Notes: generated from the letters alone by a model not told the origin. A DNA stretch of 64,000 nucleotides from Actinomadura chibensis NBRC 106107 (GCF_001552135.1 NZ_BCQP01000056.1:1-64000), one strand, 5' to 3'. Shown: positions 42,661 through 51,860, counted from the stretch's first letter. Numbers and translations are program-made.

Positions 42661-43710
42661 GTGAGCGACGACTTCCACACCGAGATCACCGCGCAGCCCG
42701 CCGCGCTGGAACGCGCGGCGGCCGCCATGGCGGAGCAGGCGGCGGGGCTGGACGCGCTGCGCGCGCTGGCGACGCGGCGGCCGATCGTCCTGACCGGGAT
42801 GGGCGCGTCCTACCACGCCTGCCTGGCGGCGGCGAGCACGCTGGGCCGGGCGGGCGTCCTCGCCACGACCGTGAACACCGCCGAGCTGACGCATTTCCGG
42901 CTGGACGCGCTGGCGCCGGGCACGGTGGTGGTGGCGATCAGCCAGTCCGGGCGCAGCGCCGAGCTGGTGCGGCTCAGCGGCGCGCTCGACCCGCGCACGC
43001 GTCTCGTCACGATCACCAACGGGCTCGGCAACCCGCTCGCGGAGGCGGCCGACATCGCGTTCGACACCCGGGCCGGGGTCGAGCACGGCCCCTCGACCGG
43101 GACGTTCGCGGCCACCTTCCCGCCGCTCGCGGCGCTGGTCCGCACGCTCGGCGGGGAAGCCGGATCCTGCGCGGTGATCGAGGAGGTCGCCGCGCTCACC
43201 GCCACCGCGGCCGAGCGGGCGCGGCGGGTGCTGGCCGGCGAGGCGGCGCTGACGGACGCGGTGGCGGGCTGGCTGGGCGACCGGACCAGCGCCGTCCTGG
43301 TGGGACGCGGCACCGGACGCGCCGCCGCCGACCTCGCGGCGCTCGTCCTGAAGGAGGCCGCGCGGCTCGCCGCCGAATGCCTCGACGCCGCCGAGTTCCG
43401 GCACGGCCCCCTGGAGCTGGCGGGGCCGGAGCTGGCGGCCGCCGTCATCGCCACCGAACCCGCGACGCGCGACCTCGACCTCGCGCTCGCCGCGGAGCTG
43501 GCGGCACTCGGCGGCCCGGTGCTGCTGGTCACCGCGGAGGGCGCCGCGCCGTACGGCGTGACCCCGGTCGCGGTCGGCGCGGTCGACCCGCTGCTCGCCC
43601 CGGCCGTCGCCGCGATCCCGTTCCAGCTCCTGGCCTGGGCGCTCGCCGTCGTGGGCGGGCGCGACCCGGGCCGGTTCACCATCGGGTCGAAGGTCACGAC
43701 GAAGGAGTAG
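42661..43710 (+). CDS. SIS-domain sugar-phosphate isomerase/deaminase-like protein
   Basis: A 349-residue protein with two SIS domains in the layout of the GlmS isomerase half and AgaS/FrlB-type enzymes. The first has GMGASYHACLAAAS, AISQSGRSAELVRL and TNGLGNPLAEAAD; the second has LVGRGTGRAAADLAALVLKE and AAEFRHGPLELAGP. C-terminal K-V-T-x-x-E matches GlmS, where the penultimate VTVE end binds sugar phosphate. It probably deaminates or isomerises an amino-sugar phosphate or glycosylamine delivered by the importer. GTG start two bases after the permease stop. Confidence 0.88.
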   Translation: MSDDFHTEITAQPAALERAAAAMAEQAAGLDALRALATRRPIVLTGMGASYHACLAAASTLGRAGVLATTVNTAELTHFRLDALAPGTVVVAISQSGRSAELVRLSGALDPRTRLVTITNGLGNPLAEAADIAFDTRAGVEHGPSTGTFAATFPPLAALVRTLGGEAGSCAVIEEVAALTATAAERARRVLAGEAALTDAVAGWLGDRTSAVLVGRGTGRAAADLAALVLKEAARLAAECLDAAEFRHGPLELAGPELAAAVIATEPATRDLDLALAAELAALGGPVLLVTAEGAAPYGVTPVAVGAVDPLLAPAVAAIPFQLLAWALAVVGGRDPGRFTIGSKVTTKE

Positions 43711-43712
43711 GG

Positions 43713-45749
43713 ATGGCGACGGTCCGCCGCGGGCGGCACTTCCTCACGGTCGACGGACGCGCGCACGTCCCCGTCGGCGCGCACGTCGTCCCGCCGGAGG
43801 GACCGGACTGGCCGTGGCGCGTCGGCCCGGAGTCGTTCGCGCGGGAGTTCGGACGGATGGCGCGGCTCGGCCTCGACACCGCCCGGATCGACGTGCTCTG
43901 GGCCGCGGTCGAGCCCGAACCGGGCCGCTACGACGACAAGCACCTGGCCGTCCTCGACGAGGTGCTCGCCGCCGCCCGCCGCGCCGGACTCCGGCTGCAC
44001 CCGGCGCTCCTAGTGGGAGGCGAGGTCGGCGACGCGTTCTGGGACGTCCCCTGGCGCGGCGACCGCGACCCGCACGCCGATCCGGAACTGCGCGAACTGC
44101 AGGCCGCGCACGTCGCCATGCTCGCCCGGCGCTGGCGGGGCGACCCGGCGGTCCTCGCCTGGGACCTGACCGACGAGCCGCCGTTCTGGGCCGTCACGGG
44201 CACGACCGACGACGACGCCCGCGCATGGACGAGCGCCCTCGCCGCCGCGCTGCGCGAGGCCGACCCCGAGCACCTGGTCACGGTCGGCACCGCGTCGCAG
44301 GAGGTCGACGGCGGGCCGTTCCGCGCCGACGTCGTCGCGCCGGACCTGGACTTCGCCTGCGTCCACCCGTACCCGATCTACTCGCCCGAGCTTTATCCGG
44401 ACGGGCTGCTCGACCCCCGCATGACGCACTCGGCCGCGTTCGAGACCGCGCTGGCGGCGGGCGCGGGACGGCCGGTGGCCGTGCACGAGTTCGGCGCGTC
44501 CTCGGCGCAGTACGACCCCGAGCGCATCGCCGCCTACGACCGGCTGCTGTGCTGGTCGAGCTTCGGCCGCGGCGCGGTCGGCTTCTGGGCGTGGTGCTGG
44601 ATCGACGCCGAGCCCGCCGCGTACGGGCGCGTCCCGTACGTGCGGATGCCGCACGAGACGCAGTTCGGCCTGCTCGACCACGCCGGCGAGCCCCGGCCGC
44701 GCGCCCGCGAGCTCGCCCGCCTCGCGGCCACCCTCAGGGCCGTCGATCTCGACGCCTACGCCTCGCACGGGCCCGCGCCGCGCGCCGCCGTCGTCGTCCC
44801 GTACGAGTACGCGCGGGCCTACGACCCGGCCGGGTACGGCCTCGGCGCCGCGGCGGCCGGCCCGTACGTCCCGGCCGAGCGCACCTGGAACCCCGAGCCC
44901 GACGTGAAGCCGCTGGTCCGGGCGTGGCTGAACGCGTTCGTGCTCGCCGCGCGGGCCGGGACCGCCGTCCGCTTCCCGCGCGAACGCCTCGACGGGACCT
45001 GGCCGGACGACGCGCGGCTCCTGCTGCTCCCGGCGCCGCTGGCCTCGACGACCACGTCGCTCTGGCACGTCCGGACGTCGTACTGGCGCGGCGCACCCGC
45101 GTTCCACCAGCGCGGCGGGACGCTCTACGTCTCCCTCTCGGCCGACGTGGCGATCCCCGAAATGGAGGCCGTCGCGGGCTGCCGCATCGTCGACCGGGCC
45201 CCGGCGCGCGGCACCGTCACGTTCCGCTTCACCGCTCCCTGGGGCCCGTTCCGGCCGGGCGACGTCCTCGAACTGCCCGGAGCGCCGGACGACCTCGCGA
45301 CCCGCGGGGCGCGGATCGCGACCGCCGACGCCCGGACGATCGCGGTCGACGCCGACGGGGAACCCGTGCTCGTGGTCGCCGACCGCGCCGCCGGGCACAC
45401 CGTCGTCTGCGCCGAACCGGTCGAACTGCTGCTCGCCCGCATCCCGGACGCGCACCGCCGCCACGCCGCCTGGCACGGCCTGTACGCCGGAGTCGCCGAC
45501 CTCGCCGACGCCCGCGAGGACGCCCACGCCGACCACCCCGACGCGACCACCGGAACGCTGCGCGGACCGGACGGCGGGCTCGTGACGGTCACCAACCACT
45601 CCGGCGCGGACGTGACGACGCGAATCCACCTGCCCGGACACGAGCGGGCGTGGATCGCCGATCCGGACGGGCCGCGTCCCGTCGACGACACGGCACTTTC
45701 CCTGGCGCCGTACGAGACCGCCTTGATGATCTGGCACCGAGACCGCTAA
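43713..45749 (+). CDS. Glycoside hydrolase, GH-A clan (GH5/beta-galactosidase-like)
   Basis: A 678-residue protein without a signal peptide, so cytosolic. A TIM barrel occupies about residues 1-360, with acid/base E155 in AWDLTDEPPFW and nucleophile E259 in VAVHEFGASS, the clan GH-A pair. About 320 residues of beta-rich accessory domains follow, including a segment like the trimerisation domain of GH42-type beta-galactosidases (LLLLPAPLASTT, GGTLYVSLSADVAIP). It likely cleaves the imported oligosaccharide inside the cell. ATG 43713 two bases after the SIS gene. Confidence 0.88.
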   Translation: MATVRRGRHFLTVDGRAHVPVGAHVVPPEGPDWPWRVGPESFAREFGRMARLGLDTARIDVLWAAVEPEPGRYDDKHLAVLDEVLAAARRAGLRLHPALLVGGEVGDAFWDVPWRGDRDPHADPELRELQAAHVAMLARRWRGDPAVLAWDLTDEPPFWAVTGTTDDDARAWTSALAAALREADPEHLVTVGTASQEVDGGPFRADVVAPDLDFACVHPYPIYSPELYPDGLLDPRMTHSAAFETALAAGAGRPVAVHEFGASSAQYDPERIAAYDRLLCWSSFGRGAVGFWAWCWIDAEPAAYGRVPYVRMPHETQFGLLDHAGEPRPRARELARLAATLRAVDLDAYASHGPAPRAAVVVPYEYARAYDPAGYGLGAAAAGPYVPAERTWNPEPDVKPLVRAWLNAFVLAARAGTAVRFPRERLDGTWPDDARLLLLPAPLASTTTSLWHVRTSYWRGAPAFHQRGGTLYVSLSADVAIPEMEAVAGCRIVDRAPARGTVTFRFTAPWGPFRPGDVLELPGAPDDLATRGARIATADARTIAVDADGEPVLVVADRAAGHTVVCAEPVELLLARIPDAHRRHAAWHGLYAGVADLADAREDAHADHPDATTGTLRGPDGGLVTVTNHSGADVTTRIHLPGHERAWIADPDGPRPVDDTALSLAPYETALMIWHRDR

Positions 45750-45766
45750 TAAACTTCCAATCAACG
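45749..45766. promoter_or_regulatory. Candidate GntR operator, copy 2
   Basis: ATAAACTTCCAATCAACG begins at the last base of the glycoside-hydrolase stop codon and lies 20 bases before the GntR start. It shares ATAARCTTCYAATCAA with the site before the operon. A position just ahead of the regulator suggests autoregulation. Confidence 0.5.
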
Positions 45767-45785
45767 ACCCGGGTGTCTTCGATCG

Positions 45786-46604
45786 GTGGCGCGCGTGACA
45801 ACACGACCGGACCCGTTCCGCGAGGGACACGTCGAGCTGACCACCGGCCCGGTCCCGCTCCACTACCAGGTCTACCGGCACCTGCGGGACGCGCTGGCCG
45901 CGGGGCGCCTGCGTCCGGGCGACCGCCTCCCCGGCGAACGGGAGCTGTGCGACTTCTACGGGTGCAGCCTGGTCACGGTGCGCCGGGCGCTGGACGAGCT
46001 GGCCCGCGAGCGCCGCCTCGTCCGCGAACGCGGCCGCGGCACGTTCGTCACCGAGCCGCCCCTCGACCGCAACCTCGCCCTGCTCGGCAGCTTCACCGAG
46101 GAGATGCGCGCCCGCGGCCTCGATCCGAGCACCCGGGTCCTCGCCGCCACCCGCGAGCCCGCGCCGCGCGCGATCGCCGACGCGCTGCGCCTGCCCGAGG
46201 GCGCCGACACCTACCTCCTGGAACGGCTGCGCCTGGTCGGCGGCAACCCGCTGCTCCTCGAAGAGGTGCACCTGTCCGCCGACCGCTTCCCCGGACTCCT
46301 CGACTTCGACCTGGCGAACGAGTCGCTGTACGAGCTTCTCTCCCAGCGGTACGGCGTCCGCTTGGAGCACGCGCAGGAGACCATCGAGCCGATCGCGCTT
46401 CCCACCCGCGCGGCCGAACTCCTCGACCAGCGCCGCGGCCGCCCCGCGCTGCTCGTCGAACTCGTCGCGTTCGACCAGGACGACGACCCGGTCGAGCACT
46501 GCCGCAGCGTCGTCCGCGGCGACCGCGCCCGGTACCACGTCAGGGCCCGGGGAGCGCGCGCCGAACTCCTCGTCCTCCCGAACGCGGAGTTCACAACCCA
46601 CTGA
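45786..46604 (+). CDS. GntR-family regulator (HutC/UTRA subfamily)
   Basis: A 272-residue repressor-like protein. The winged helix (about 15-85) reads PLHYQVYRHLRDALAAGRLR then PGDRLPGERELCDFYGCSLV and TVRRALDEL. The UTRA effector domain follows (about 100-265: SFTEEMRARGLDPSTRVL; LLLEEVHLSADRFPG). UTRA regulators of sugar operons usually bind a sugar phosphate and release DNA. GTG at 45786, or 45795. The protein closes the operon it presumably controls. Confidence 0.93.
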   Translation: MARVTTRPDPFREGHVELTTGPVPLHYQVYRHLRDALAAGRLRPGDRLPGERELCDFYGCSLVTVRRALDELARERRLVRERGRGTFVTEPPLDRNLALLGSFTEEMRARGLDPSTRVLAATREPAPRAIADALRLPEGADTYLLERLRLVGGNPLLLEEVHLSADRFPGLLDFDLANESLYELLSQRYGVRLEHAQETIEPIALPTRAAELLDQRRGRPALLVELVAFDQDDDPVEHCRSVVRGDRARYHVRARGARAELLVLPNAEFTTH

Positions 46605-46619
46605 CCGCCCCGCCGGATC

Positions 46620-46648
46620 GCGCTCTCCGCGCCCGCGGGGATGGCCCC
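46620..46648 (+). repeat. Solitary relic CRISPR repeat plus trailer scrap
   Basis: GCGCTCTCCGCGCCCGCGGG followed by GATGGCCCC matches the array repeats at 26 of 29 positions. It is followed directly by AAGCTCGCTTCCGACCA, which matches the start of both trailers. There is no second repeat, so this is the terminal repeat of a lost array, on the far side of the sugar operon. Confidence 0.75.
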
Positions 46649-46808
46649 AAGCTCGCTTCCGACCACTCCGACCAACGGCACCCAATTCACTGAGATTCCG
46701 GTATCCCGATGCCACGAAACACGGGGTACATCAGTTTGCTCGGGCTGCGGCCGGGGCGGTGCTGGGGCGCGTGGCGCCGGTCGCGGGTGCTGGATTCAGG
46801 TACCGGTA

Positions 46809-46826
46809 GGGGATTCCTCCCGTTAC
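46809..46826 (+). promoter_or_regulatory. GGGGATTNCTCCC element, site A
   Basis: GGGGATTCCTCCCGTTAC, 112 bases before the LLM monooxygenase gene. The identical 18-mer lies at 56924-56941, and similarity extends from GGTACC on the left to GCGCTGTGAGA on the right (about 55 bases). Confidence 0.6.
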
Positions 46827-46937
46827 TCGGGCCGGGCGGCGCTGTGAGACTTCTCAGCGTCGGGAAATTCGCTCGGTACCCAGTTCGGAGAGTCGGTCCG
46901 GATTGTCGGGCGCCCATTCCAGCGGAGGAGAGAACAG

Positions 46938-48038
46938 ATGCGGGTGAATCTGCTGTGCATGTTCACGGGAAACAGCGCCTCGGACGATGTTCGGATCTAC
47001 AAGAACGAACTCCGGTTGGCGCTCGATGCGGAATCCATGGGCTTCGACCGGGTGATGGCCGTTGAACACCACTTCACGGATTACGCGTTCTGCCCGGACA
47101 ATGCGCAGTTCCTGAGCTATGTCGCGGCGCAGACGAGCACGATCGGGCTGTTCCCCGCGGCCTTCATTCTGCCGTGGAACGACCCCGTCCGCGTGGCGGA
47201 GAAGACGGCGATGCTGGACCACCTCAGCGAAGGGCGGGCCGTCCTGGGGCTGGGACGAGGTCTGGCACGCGTCGAGTTCGACGCGTTCCGGCAGAGCATG
47301 GCCGAGTCCCGGGACCGTTTCGACGAGGCCGCGGTGATGGTGCTGGAAGCCCTGGAAACCGGCTTCATCGAGGGCGACGGCCCGTACTACGCGCAGCCGC
47401 GCGCGGAGATCCGGCCGCGGCCCTTCCGGTCCTTCCGCGACCGTTCCTACATGGTCGGGACGTCGCCCACGTCGATCGACATGGCGGCGAGGCTGGGTCT
47501 CGGCGCGATGAAGTTCGCGGCGGCGCCCTGGGAGTTCGTGGTCGACGAGGTGAACCACTACCGCGAGAGCTTCACCGCGCACCACGGGACGGAGGCCCCG
47601 CCCCTGATCACCGGTGACGTCATGATCTGCCACCGCGACGACAAGCGGGGCGAGGAGCTGGCGCGCGTCCACGCCCGCGACTACTACGTCTCCGTCCTGC
47701 GCCATTACGAGCTGCTGAGCGACCATTTCAAGGAGACGCTCGGCTCCTACGCCCACTACGCGAGCATGGCCGAGGTCATGCGCGGAACCTCGGAGGAGCA
47801 GTCCTTCGAGGGTTACCTGAGCGCGAATCTCTGGGGGGATCCCGCCCGGATCATCGACCAGCTGGAAAAGCGACGGGAACTGCTCGGCGACTTCGAGCTC
47901 GGCGTGGCGGTGAATTTCGGCGACATCGACATCGAGGACGCACGCGACAGCATGCGGCTGTTCGCCGAGAAGGTCCTGCCCGAGCTGAAGAGCTGGACGG
48001 GCGCGGCCACCTCCCCGGAGGCCGGCGATGCGCACTGA
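46938..48038 (+). CDS. Luciferase-like (LLM) flavin monooxygenase
   Basis: A 366-residue TIM-barrel enzyme of the bacterial luciferase/LLM family. It starts MRVNLLCMFTGN, then ESMGFDRVMAVEHHFTDYAF (the conserved 'xxEHH' active-site region), LDHLSEGRAVLGLGRG and DRSYMVGTSPTS. It should use reduced FMN supplied by a separate reductase, probably the one at 57.9 kb, or F420. ATG 46938 is preceded by GGAGGAG. Its last 11 bases overlap the Rieske oxygenase gene, so the two oxygenases are co-translated. Confidence 0.9.
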   Translation: MRVNLLCMFTGNSASDDVRIYKNELRLALDAESMGFDRVMAVEHHFTDYAFCPDNAQFLSYVAAQTSTIGLFPAAFILPWNDPVRVAEKTAMLDHLSEGRAVLGLGRGLARVEFDAFRQSMAESRDRFDEAAVMVLEALETGFIEGDGPYYAQPRAEIRPRPFRSFRDRSYMVGTSPTSIDMAARLGLGAMKFAAAPWEFVVDEVNHYRESFTAHHGTEAPPLITGDVMICHRDDKRGEELARVHARDYYVSVLRHYELLSDHFKETLGSYAHYASMAEVMRGTSEEQSFEGYLSANLWGDPARIIDQLEKRRELLGDFELGVAVNFGDIDIEDARDSMRLFAEKVLPELKSWTGAATSPEAGDAH

Positions 48039-49182
48039 CCTGCTGACCGCGGACGAGATCGCGGCGACGATCAAGCCGCTCGACCAGGCCCGCTGCCTGC
48101 CCGGCCGCATCTACCACGACCAGGACGTCTACGACGCGGAGATGGAGAGGGTCTTCAGGCGCGAGTGGGTGGCGGTCTTCCACGCCGCCAAGCTCCCCCG
48201 GCCGGGGGACTATCTGGCGGTCGAACTCACCGGCCGGCCGCTGCTCTTCGTGCGCGACTCCGAGGGACGCGTCCGCTGCTACAGCAATGTCTGCCGGCAT
48301 CGCGGGATGCAGGTGGCACTGGGCCAGGGCAACAAGAAGGTCTTCCAGTGCGGGTACCACCGGTGGGCGTACGACCTGTCGGGCGAGCTCGTGACCGCGC
48401 CCGAGATGCCCGAGCTGAAGGACTGCGGCATCAGGCTTCCCGAGGTGCGCACGGCGGTGTGGCAGGGCATTGTCTTCGTCAACTTCCGGGAGGACGCGCC
48501 CGATCTGCACGAGCAGTTGGCGCCGCTCGGTGAACTGCTCCGGCCCTGGAACGCCGAGGACCTGGACCTGCTGTACGAGCGGCCCTACTCGTGCGACTGG
48601 AACTGGAAGATCATGTTCGAGAACGGCATCGAGAGCTACCACATTCTCGGCACCCATCGCGCGTCGCTGGAGGGCCCGCTTCCAACGCGCATCAGCTATG
48701 GCGCACCGGGTGACGGCCGCAACTACGCGGAGATCCACCTTCCCTTCGACCCGGCGGCCGGAAACCTGTTCACCGAGGACACCGTCGTCCCGGCCCTTCC
48801 CGGGCTGCCGCCGTGGGCGACCGAGAAATTCGTGTTCTGGGCCGTGTATCCGAACCTCATCATGAGTCAGACTCCGGACGGTCTCCAGACCTACATCACC
48901 ATTCCGCACAGCCCTCAGGAGTCGACGTTCACGTGGGCTTACGTGACGCATCAGGGCGCCTTGACATCGCCCAACCACGAGAAGTTCAAGAAGGCGCAGG
49001 AGGACTTCGCGGATCTCGTGCAGGGGGAGGACGCGGTCTGCGCCCGGCCCGTGCAGGAGTCGATGAACTCGGGCGACTACGTGCCGGGACCCTACAACCA
49101 GCGCGAACTTCCCGTGTGGGCCTTCCACCGCTGGTACGTCCACCGGATGGCGGAGGGGGTCGAGGGCGCCGAGACCTGGTAG
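48028..49182 (+). CDS. Rieske non-heme iron oxygenase (single alpha component)
   Basis: A 384-residue oxygenase. The Rieske cluster has C89/H91 (VCRHRG) and C108/H111 (CGYHRWAYD). The iron site is in FENGIESYHILGTHRAS (H205, H210). No beta subunit is encoded nearby and the length suits alpha-only (homotrimeric) enzymes such as demethylases and carnitine/choline/stachydrine-type monooxygenases. That fits N- or O-dealkylation in an amine pathway. The electron donor is not obvious locally; the LLM gene just upstream may act in parallel. Confidence 0.9.
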   Translation: MRTDLLTADEIAATIKPLDQARCLPGRIYHDQDVYDAEMERVFRREWVAVFHAAKLPRPGDYLAVELTGRPLLFVRDSEGRVRCYSNVCRHRGMQVALGQGNKKVFQCGYHRWAYDLSGELVTAPEMPELKDCGIRLPEVRTAVWQGIVFVNFREDAPDLHEQLAPLGELLRPWNAEDLDLLYERPYSCDWNWKIMFENGIESYHILGTHRASLEGPLPTRISYGAPGDGRNYAEIHLPFDPAAGNLFTEDTVVPALPGLPPWATEKFVFWAVYPNLIMSQTPDGLQTYITIPHSPQESTFTWAYVTHQGALTSPNHEKFKKAQEDFADLVQGEDAVCARPVQESMNSGDYVPGPYNQRELPVWAFHRWYVHRMAEGVEGAETW

Positions 49183-49274
49183 GCGGCCGCGGCCTTCCGC
49201 TGAAGGGTTTCGCCGGGCATGCGCTCACCTGACGACGGCGCGGGCCGGTCGCGGACGTCGCGACCGGTCCGCGC

Positions 49275-49322
49275 GGCCTCTCACCCGGCCTCTCACCCGG
49301 CCTCTCACCCGGCCTCTCACCC
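49275..49322. repeat. Four-copy 12-base tandem repeat at the LuxR stop codon
   Basis: GGCCTCTCACCC is repeated four times without change. The TGA of the minus-strand LuxR gene (49317-49319) lies in the fourth copy. Each copy contains the same TCA, so slippage would not alter the protein length but could change the 3' end. Confidence 0.85.
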
Positions 49323-51659
49323 GGCCCGTGTCGTCCACCAGGTGGCCACCTGCGTCCGGGAACCGCAGCCGAGCTTGCGCAGGATGCGCTCGACATGCCC
49401 CTCGGCGGTGCGCTGCGCGATGACCAGCCGCTGCGCGATCTGCTTGTTCGTCAGGCCCTCGCTGATCAGTTCCGCGATCTCCAGTTCCCGCGGGGTGAGT
49501 TCCTCGACGGTGGCCGTGGTGCGGGAGCCGTTCGAGGACGGGGACGGGGGCGACGCCGCGGCCGCCGTCCTGAGGACGCGGTCGATCGCCGCCGTCGGCG
49601 TCATCCGCGCGCCGCGGCCGTAGACCTTGTCGAAGGCCGCCTCGCCCAGCGCCGCCCGCGCGTAGCCGTCCGCGTGCTGGTGCGCCTCTCCCCAGGCCGC
49701 GTACTGCAGGAGGGAGATGCCCGCGTTCCCCCAGGTCGCGTTCGCCGCTCCGAGCAGCCAGGCCGTCCCGTCCGCGTCCTCCCGGCGGCTCGCCACCCAG
49801 GACAGGGACTCCAGGCAGGAACCGATGACGGTCGGGTCCCCGAAGTCGCGGTTGATCTCCAGGATCTCTTTGAGCAGGCGCGTCGCCTCGTCGAGGTCTC
49901 CTTGCAGCCTTCTGAGGTCGGCGAGGATCCACAGCAGGTACGACTGGTTCCAGTACGCGCCGCGCTCGGCGGACCGTTCGATCTCGGGCCCGCACATGCT
50001 CACCCCGGCGTCGATCTCGCCCAGCGCTCCAAGCACCCCCGCCAGGTCGGCGGTGCTGAGCCACCGTCCCGGCGCGTCGCCCACCGCCTCCAGCTGGTCG
50101 CGGGCCGTGCCCAGCAGCTCCACGGCCCTGGGGTAGTCGTGGTCGCAGGCGGCGATCAGCCCGAGGACGTAGGTCGTGAATCCGCGGGTGCGGTCGTCGC
50201 CGAGGTGCTCGGCCAGCGCCCCGGCCTGCTCGCCGTGCCGGCGGGCGGCTTCGATGTCGCCCTGGTAGAAGGCCAGCCACCCGGCCAGCCACAGCCCCCG
50301 GACCTTGGCCGCGTCCGCCTCGGGGCCTCTCGGCAGGGCGGCCAGCAGGCGCTCCGCGTGCCGTCTGCCCTCGCTCACGGCGTTGACCACCCAATAGGGC
50401 CACAGGTTCGCCGCGATGTGCAGCCCCGTGATGGCCTCGTCGGGGGTGGTCAGGCAGTACTCGATCGCCATCCGGACGTTGTGCCGCTCGCACCGGAGCA
50501 GTCGGCTCCAACGGCCCTGCTCCGACTCGGACCACCCGTCGACCGCCCGCGCGGCGAGCGCGGCGCACCAGTCGCGGTGCCGCGCCCTGGTCGCGTCCAG
50601 CTCGCCGGACTCCTGGAGGCGGGCGTGCCCGAACTCGCGCAGCGTGTCCAGCATGCGGTAGCGGGCGCCCGTGCCGCCGTCGTCCCGGATCAGGATCGAT
50701 CTCTCGACCAGCCCGTGGAGGCGGTCGAGCAGCGACTCCGCGGGGAGGCCGTCGTCGCAGCAGACCGCCTCCGCCGCCTCCATGTCGAAACCGCCGGCGA
50801 AGACGGTCAGCCTCGCCCACAGGGTGCGGTCGAGGGGCTCCAGCAGGTCATGGCTCCATTCGACCATCGCCGCGAGCGAGGTCTGGCGGGAGTCGGACGC
50901 CCGGTGCCCGATGGTCAGGAGCTGGAACCGGTCATCGAGCCGAGCGACGATCTCCTCCACCGACAGCGAGCGCATGCGCACCGCGGCCAGTTCGATGGCG
51001 AGCGGGATTCCCTCGAGGACGCGGCACAGGCGCGTGACGGGTGCGGCGTTGCCGGCGTCCAGTTGGAAACCGGGGAAGACGGCCTGGGCCCGGGTGACGA
51101 AGAGGTTGACCGCCTCGTAGCGCAGCAGGACGCCGGGGGACTCCTCGCCGGGGCTCTCCGGCGGCACCGTGAGCGGTGGGACCTGGATGATCTGCTCGCC
51201 CGCCATGCCGAGCGGCTGCCTGCTCGTGGCGAGGATCCGCAGGTTCTCACACGCCCGGAGCAGGGCGCGGGCGAGCTGGGCGCAGTCGTCGACCAGATGC
51301 TCGCAGTTGTCCAGGACCAGCAGTCCCTGCCGGTCCGACAGGTAGGCGATCAGCGCCGCCGTCCGGGACGTGGTGGACACGTCGGGCAGGCCCATCGCCG
51401 CGGACACCGTCTGCGGGAGGAGGCTCGGATCCCTCAGCGTGCTGAGGTCGACGGACCAGACGCCCCCGGGGAACGCCCGGTGCCGCTCCCGCGCCGTGTG
51501 GACGGCCAGCCGTGTCTTGCCGATTCCGCCGGTGCCGGTCAGGGTGAGGAGCCGGCTCGACTCGAGCAGCCGCCGGACCTCGGCCACCGCGTCGCGGCGG
51601 CCGATGAACGGGGTCAGGTCGGCGGGGAGGGTGTTGATCGACCGCGGAACGTTGCCCAC
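49317..51659 (-). CDS. LuxR-family regulator with NB-ARC-type ATPase domain (second)
   Basis: A 780-residue paralogue of the regulator at 8.2 kb. Walker A is GTGGIGKT (41-49), Walker B LLVLDNCEHLVDD, then VARLDDRFQLLTIGHRASDS, TPR-like repeats and a C-terminal LuxR HTH (LTPRELEIAELISEGLTNKQ; AEGHVERILRKLGCGSRTQV). GTG start at 51659 behind AGAAGGG. It lies inside the amine-type cluster and opposite the acyl-CoA ligase gene. It is the best local candidate to read the GGGGATTNCTCCC elements, which is inference. Confidence 0.9.
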   Translation of the reverse strand: MGNVPRSINTLPADLTPFIGRRDAVAEVRRLLESSRLLTLTGTGGIGKTRLAVHTARERHRAFPGGVWSVDLSTLRDPSLLPQTVSAAMGLPDVSTTSRTAALIAYLSDRQGLLVLDNCEHLVDDCAQLARALLRACENLRILATSRQPLGMAGEQIIQVPPLTVPPESPGEESPGVLLRYEAVNLFVTRAQAVFPGFQLDAGNAAPVTRLCRVLEGIPLAIELAAVRMRSLSVEEIVARLDDRFQLLTIGHRASDSRQTSLAAMVEWSHDLLEPLDRTLWARLTVFAGGFDMEAAEAVCCDDGLPAESLLDRLHGLVERSILIRDDGGTGARYRMLDTLREFGHARLQESGELDATRARHRDWCAALAARAVDGWSESEQGRWSRLLRCERHNVRMAIEYCLTTPDEAITGLHIAANLWPYWVVNAVSEGRRHAERLLAALPRGPEADAAKVRGLWLAGWLAFYQGDIEAARRHGEQAGALAEHLGDDRTRGFTTYVLGLIAACDHDYPRAVELLGTARDQLEAVGDAPGRWLSTADLAGVLGALGEIDAGVSMCGPEIERSAERGAYWNQSYLLWILADLRRLQGDLDEATRLLKEILEINRDFGDPTVIGSCLESLSWVASRREDADGTAWLLGAANATWGNAGISLLQYAAWGEAHQHADGYARAALGEAAFDKVYGRGARMTPTAAIDRVLRTAAAASPPSPSSNGSRTTATVEELTPRELEIAELISEGLTNKQIAQRLVIAQRTAEGHVERILRKLGCGSRTQVATWWTTRAG

Positions 51660-51860
51660 TGGCAGGCCCTTCTGCCCTAGAGATCGCCGATACGACCGTT
51701 GAGAGCGAATTTTCCGACGGAGAAGAGTGTAGTTTGCGGCATCGACAGTAGAAATGGGGAAGATTGGGCCCTCTGGGCGACCGAATAGTCGCTCACCAGT
51801 CTTCGTGCCCGCGGCGGCGCGTGCGCCTTCGATGAGTCTCGCGCCGTCGTCACCGGACGG

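Noticed and set aside
43814..46693. A 959-codon Arg-rich frame over the glycoside hydrolase and GntR genes
   Set aside because: Shifted-frame shadow of two well-supported genes.
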